Assembly (NCBI GenBank): GCA_963970005.1
Contig: CAXAMN010003747.1
Location: 297,691-361,690 of the forward strand
Direction of reading: 5' to 3'
Length of the DNA: 64,000 nucleotides
Origin: Durusdinium trenchii
Taxonomy: Eukaryota; Sar; Dinophyceae; Suessiales; Symbiodiniaceae
Shown here: in pieces, positions 62,632-64,000 of the stretch
Layout: the number at the start of each line of letters is the position of its first letter
How positions within the stretch are numbered: position 1 is the stretch's first letter
The notes under the pieces: model-generated
The model's database searches: none
What the model saw: only the letters and a program-made list of their open reading frames with translations
What the model was told of the DNA's origin: nothing
Program-made: the position numbers and the translations under genes

Positions 62632-63242
62632 CATTCTTTGGAGGACAATTTTTGGGGCTGGGTTTTTGTTTCTGAGTTTGGTGAAATGTTGGATCTGCTT
62701 CTTGCTGCTTTTCTTGCTTTTCCTTGTTTCTCTATGACCTCTCCTGCTTTTCTTTCTTCTCATTGCTTTTCTGTGGTTGCTCCCGGTTTTTTATTTTTTC
62801 TGCTTTTCTATGCCTGTTTTGCTTTTCGTTGCTTCTGTGTGAATGCTTTTGTTTACTTTTCCCGCTCCCTTTGCGCTTAGTTTGCCCTTCCTGGCTTTTC
62901 TCCTTTATTGTCCCTCTTGTTTTTGTTGAGGCATATTGATTCCTTATCGCAATGGCCTTTGCTTTTTATGGTCTTTGTTGCTTTCGCTTTTGGTAAGTTT
63001 GTTTTCAATCCTTGAGTCAGCGTTGCTTTATGCATGCTTTTCTGGCTTGGTATGGTTTTCTCTGTTTTCTGATCCACTGGTGGTTGTGCTTTAGTTCACC
63101 TTGAGGAACAACTCAAGTGCCAACTAGAGAAACCACGACTACGCAACAGAAATCCCTAAACGCAACGCTTTTCCAGTTCCACTGAAGGAACTATAATCGA
63201 GAAACGACAGCAGCGCAGAAAGATCCTCAAACAAAAACGCGC

Positions 63243-63278
63243 CCTCATATATATATATATACGTATACACACACACAC
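63243..63278. repeat. tatata / acacac microsatellite
   Basis: Equivalent to the microsatellite at 22494-22530 in the first copy, with different unit numbers, as expected for a duplicated simple repeat. Confidence 0.8.
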
Positions 63279-63688
63279 TTTGAAGGTAGCTACAAAGCAA
63301 GCCAGTCTTGAGATGCCGCACGAAGTGCAACTCAGTCTCTCAAAAACAAGTGGTGCGCTTGGAGGTGGTTCAGGCGCCCGACTGCCAGCGCTTCTACATT
63401 GGACTCAGAGCACGCTGCATTTTCAACCTCAAGCGTGTGGAGCGGGGGAGTGAAGCGTTGTACCTCCCACGGCGGCGCAAAGGAAGTGTCCATTGTCCAA
63501 GGCGCCATCAGCCCATCTGAAAATGATTATCGATCACTGAGATGGGCCAAATGCGCAAGCTAGTGCCGGTGTTCGCCCTGAGCGTTTGGTATTGCATGTT
63601 GACCCAAGAATGGTGCGACAGCAGGAGTTTTGCGTTGGTTTCTCTCCGTAGCCTCGCTTTCATCGGCTGTCTTCCTTTCTTGGCCCAC

Positions 63689-64000
63689 ATGGATGCAGCG
63701 CGCAGCAACCAGCCTTTCCCACACGACTGGCCGACCACACACCTCCCCACATACCTGCACAATCACCCTCCCACACACTACCTACCTTGGCGCCCACTAC
63801 TTTTTATGTCTCCCTCCACCACCCGCACGCTTGAATGGCTCATCGAAGCCATCATCCAACATCCAATCATTTTGGACCCTATTCCCAGCCAGGAGCACTT
63901 CACCAACCGCAATTCGTACCGGCTCTGTGTCCAATTCCGCAACTCGTTGTATCGATTGCTTGATTTGAACCAGGGGACGCCGCCTCCTCCAATTCCTACT
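63689..64000 (+). CDS. partial ORF running off the window
   Basis: From ATG 63689 the frame is open for 104 codons to the window end: MDAARSNQPFPHDWPTTHLP, then a His/Pro-rich part, then STTRTLEWLIEAIIQHPIIL, DPIPSQEHFTNRNSYRLCVQ and FRNSLYRLLDL. The second half looks like a folded protein with two helices. It begins just after the end of the helicase duplicate, with which the frame is continuous upstream (ending WCDSRS), so the true start may be an exon boundary near 63627. I do not recognise the family. Confidence 0.4.
   Translation, partial: MDAARSNQPFPHDWPTTHLPTYLHNHPPTHYLPWRPLLFMSPSTTRTLEWLIEAIIQHPIILDPIPSQEHFTNRNSYRLCVQFRNSLYRLLDLNQGTPPPPIPT

Larger units (their letters stand above)
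61396..63626 (+). pseudogene. second, broken copy of the TRANK1-like helicase segment (empty Copia site)
   Basis: Matches 12737-13952 and 21837-22867 in one continuous block, lacking the Copia element. The motif I exon (from 61454) has lost one C after tgcatcat, shifting the frame, and the P-loop Lys-Thr has become Lys-Ala (GRSGTGKA). Downstream pieces (LTWDQLVQGLLP, LTLEQYTEQTTACIGVPLRK) are kept, but no motif II exon follows: homology stops at gcagcaggag (63626). It is therefore a truncated duplicate that cannot make a working helicase. Divergence from the first copy is a few percent by eye, uneven along the length. Confidence 0.8.

Noticed and set aside
1..64000. Spliced-leader relicts (ttttggctcaag) that would mark retroposed cDNAs
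   Set aside because: No convincing copy was found by eye; the closest words lack several bases.
1..64000. Prokaryotic contig
   Set aside because: Coding is low, genes are split by introns, and Copia elements and microsatellites abound.

Overview
The window looks like nuclear DNA of a dinoflagellate, most likely a Symbiodiniaceae-type genome. The evidence is: many short exons separated by introns with AG|G acceptors and some GC donors; recognisable host coding all on the + strand from about 4.8 to 57 kb (unidirectional array); dinoflagellate-style Copia elements; GC hairpin and tandem repeats; and an assembly gap of ten Ns at 34600-34609. I see no rRNA, tRNA, CRISPR array or prokaryotic operon.

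Layout. 1-4.3 kb is a decayed Copia-like retroelement on the minus strand (gag, integrase zinc-finger region; the RT end lies outside the window). 4.8-5.1 kb is the last exon of a 2OG-Fe(II) oxygenase-like protein. 5.1-9.5 kb has no gene I can support. 9.6-10.2 kb is a two-exon hypothetical protein. 11.3-12.6 kb is a foldback element with ~180-bp inverted arms. 12.8-26.8 kb is a TRANK1-like superfamily 1 helicase gene. A full 7,879-bp Copia element (13953-21831, LTRs of 141 and 145 bp, 5-bp target duplication ATCAT) sits inside it, between the exons for helicase motifs I and II. A second, broken copy of the same helicase segment lies at 61.4-63.6 kb and carries the empty insertion site.

28.8-36.3 kb is an irregular tandem array of about nine 0.5-1.3 kb units. 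38.8-57 kb is a co-directional set of multi-exon genes: a hypothetical protein, a C5 cytosine DNA methyltransferase (motifs I, IV, VI, VIII and X visible), another hypothetical protein, a DUF7869-like DDE/RNase H-fold protein, a long basic protein of unknown function, and an ASCH-domain exon. 57-61 kb holds microsatellites, a coding minisatellite, a ~0.5 kb direct duplication, and a probable retroelement ORF remnant. The last 312 bases are an open frame that runs off the window.

How the parts relate: the Copia insertion, the empty-site copy, the foldback element, the tandem array and the dispersed short repeats show a region shaped by duplication and retrotransposition. The methyltransferase, DDE-like and ASCH genes may be neighbours by chance or may share a role in DNA modification; the sequence alone does not decide this. 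Exon boundaries were read by eye and are approximate unless a splice site is quoted.
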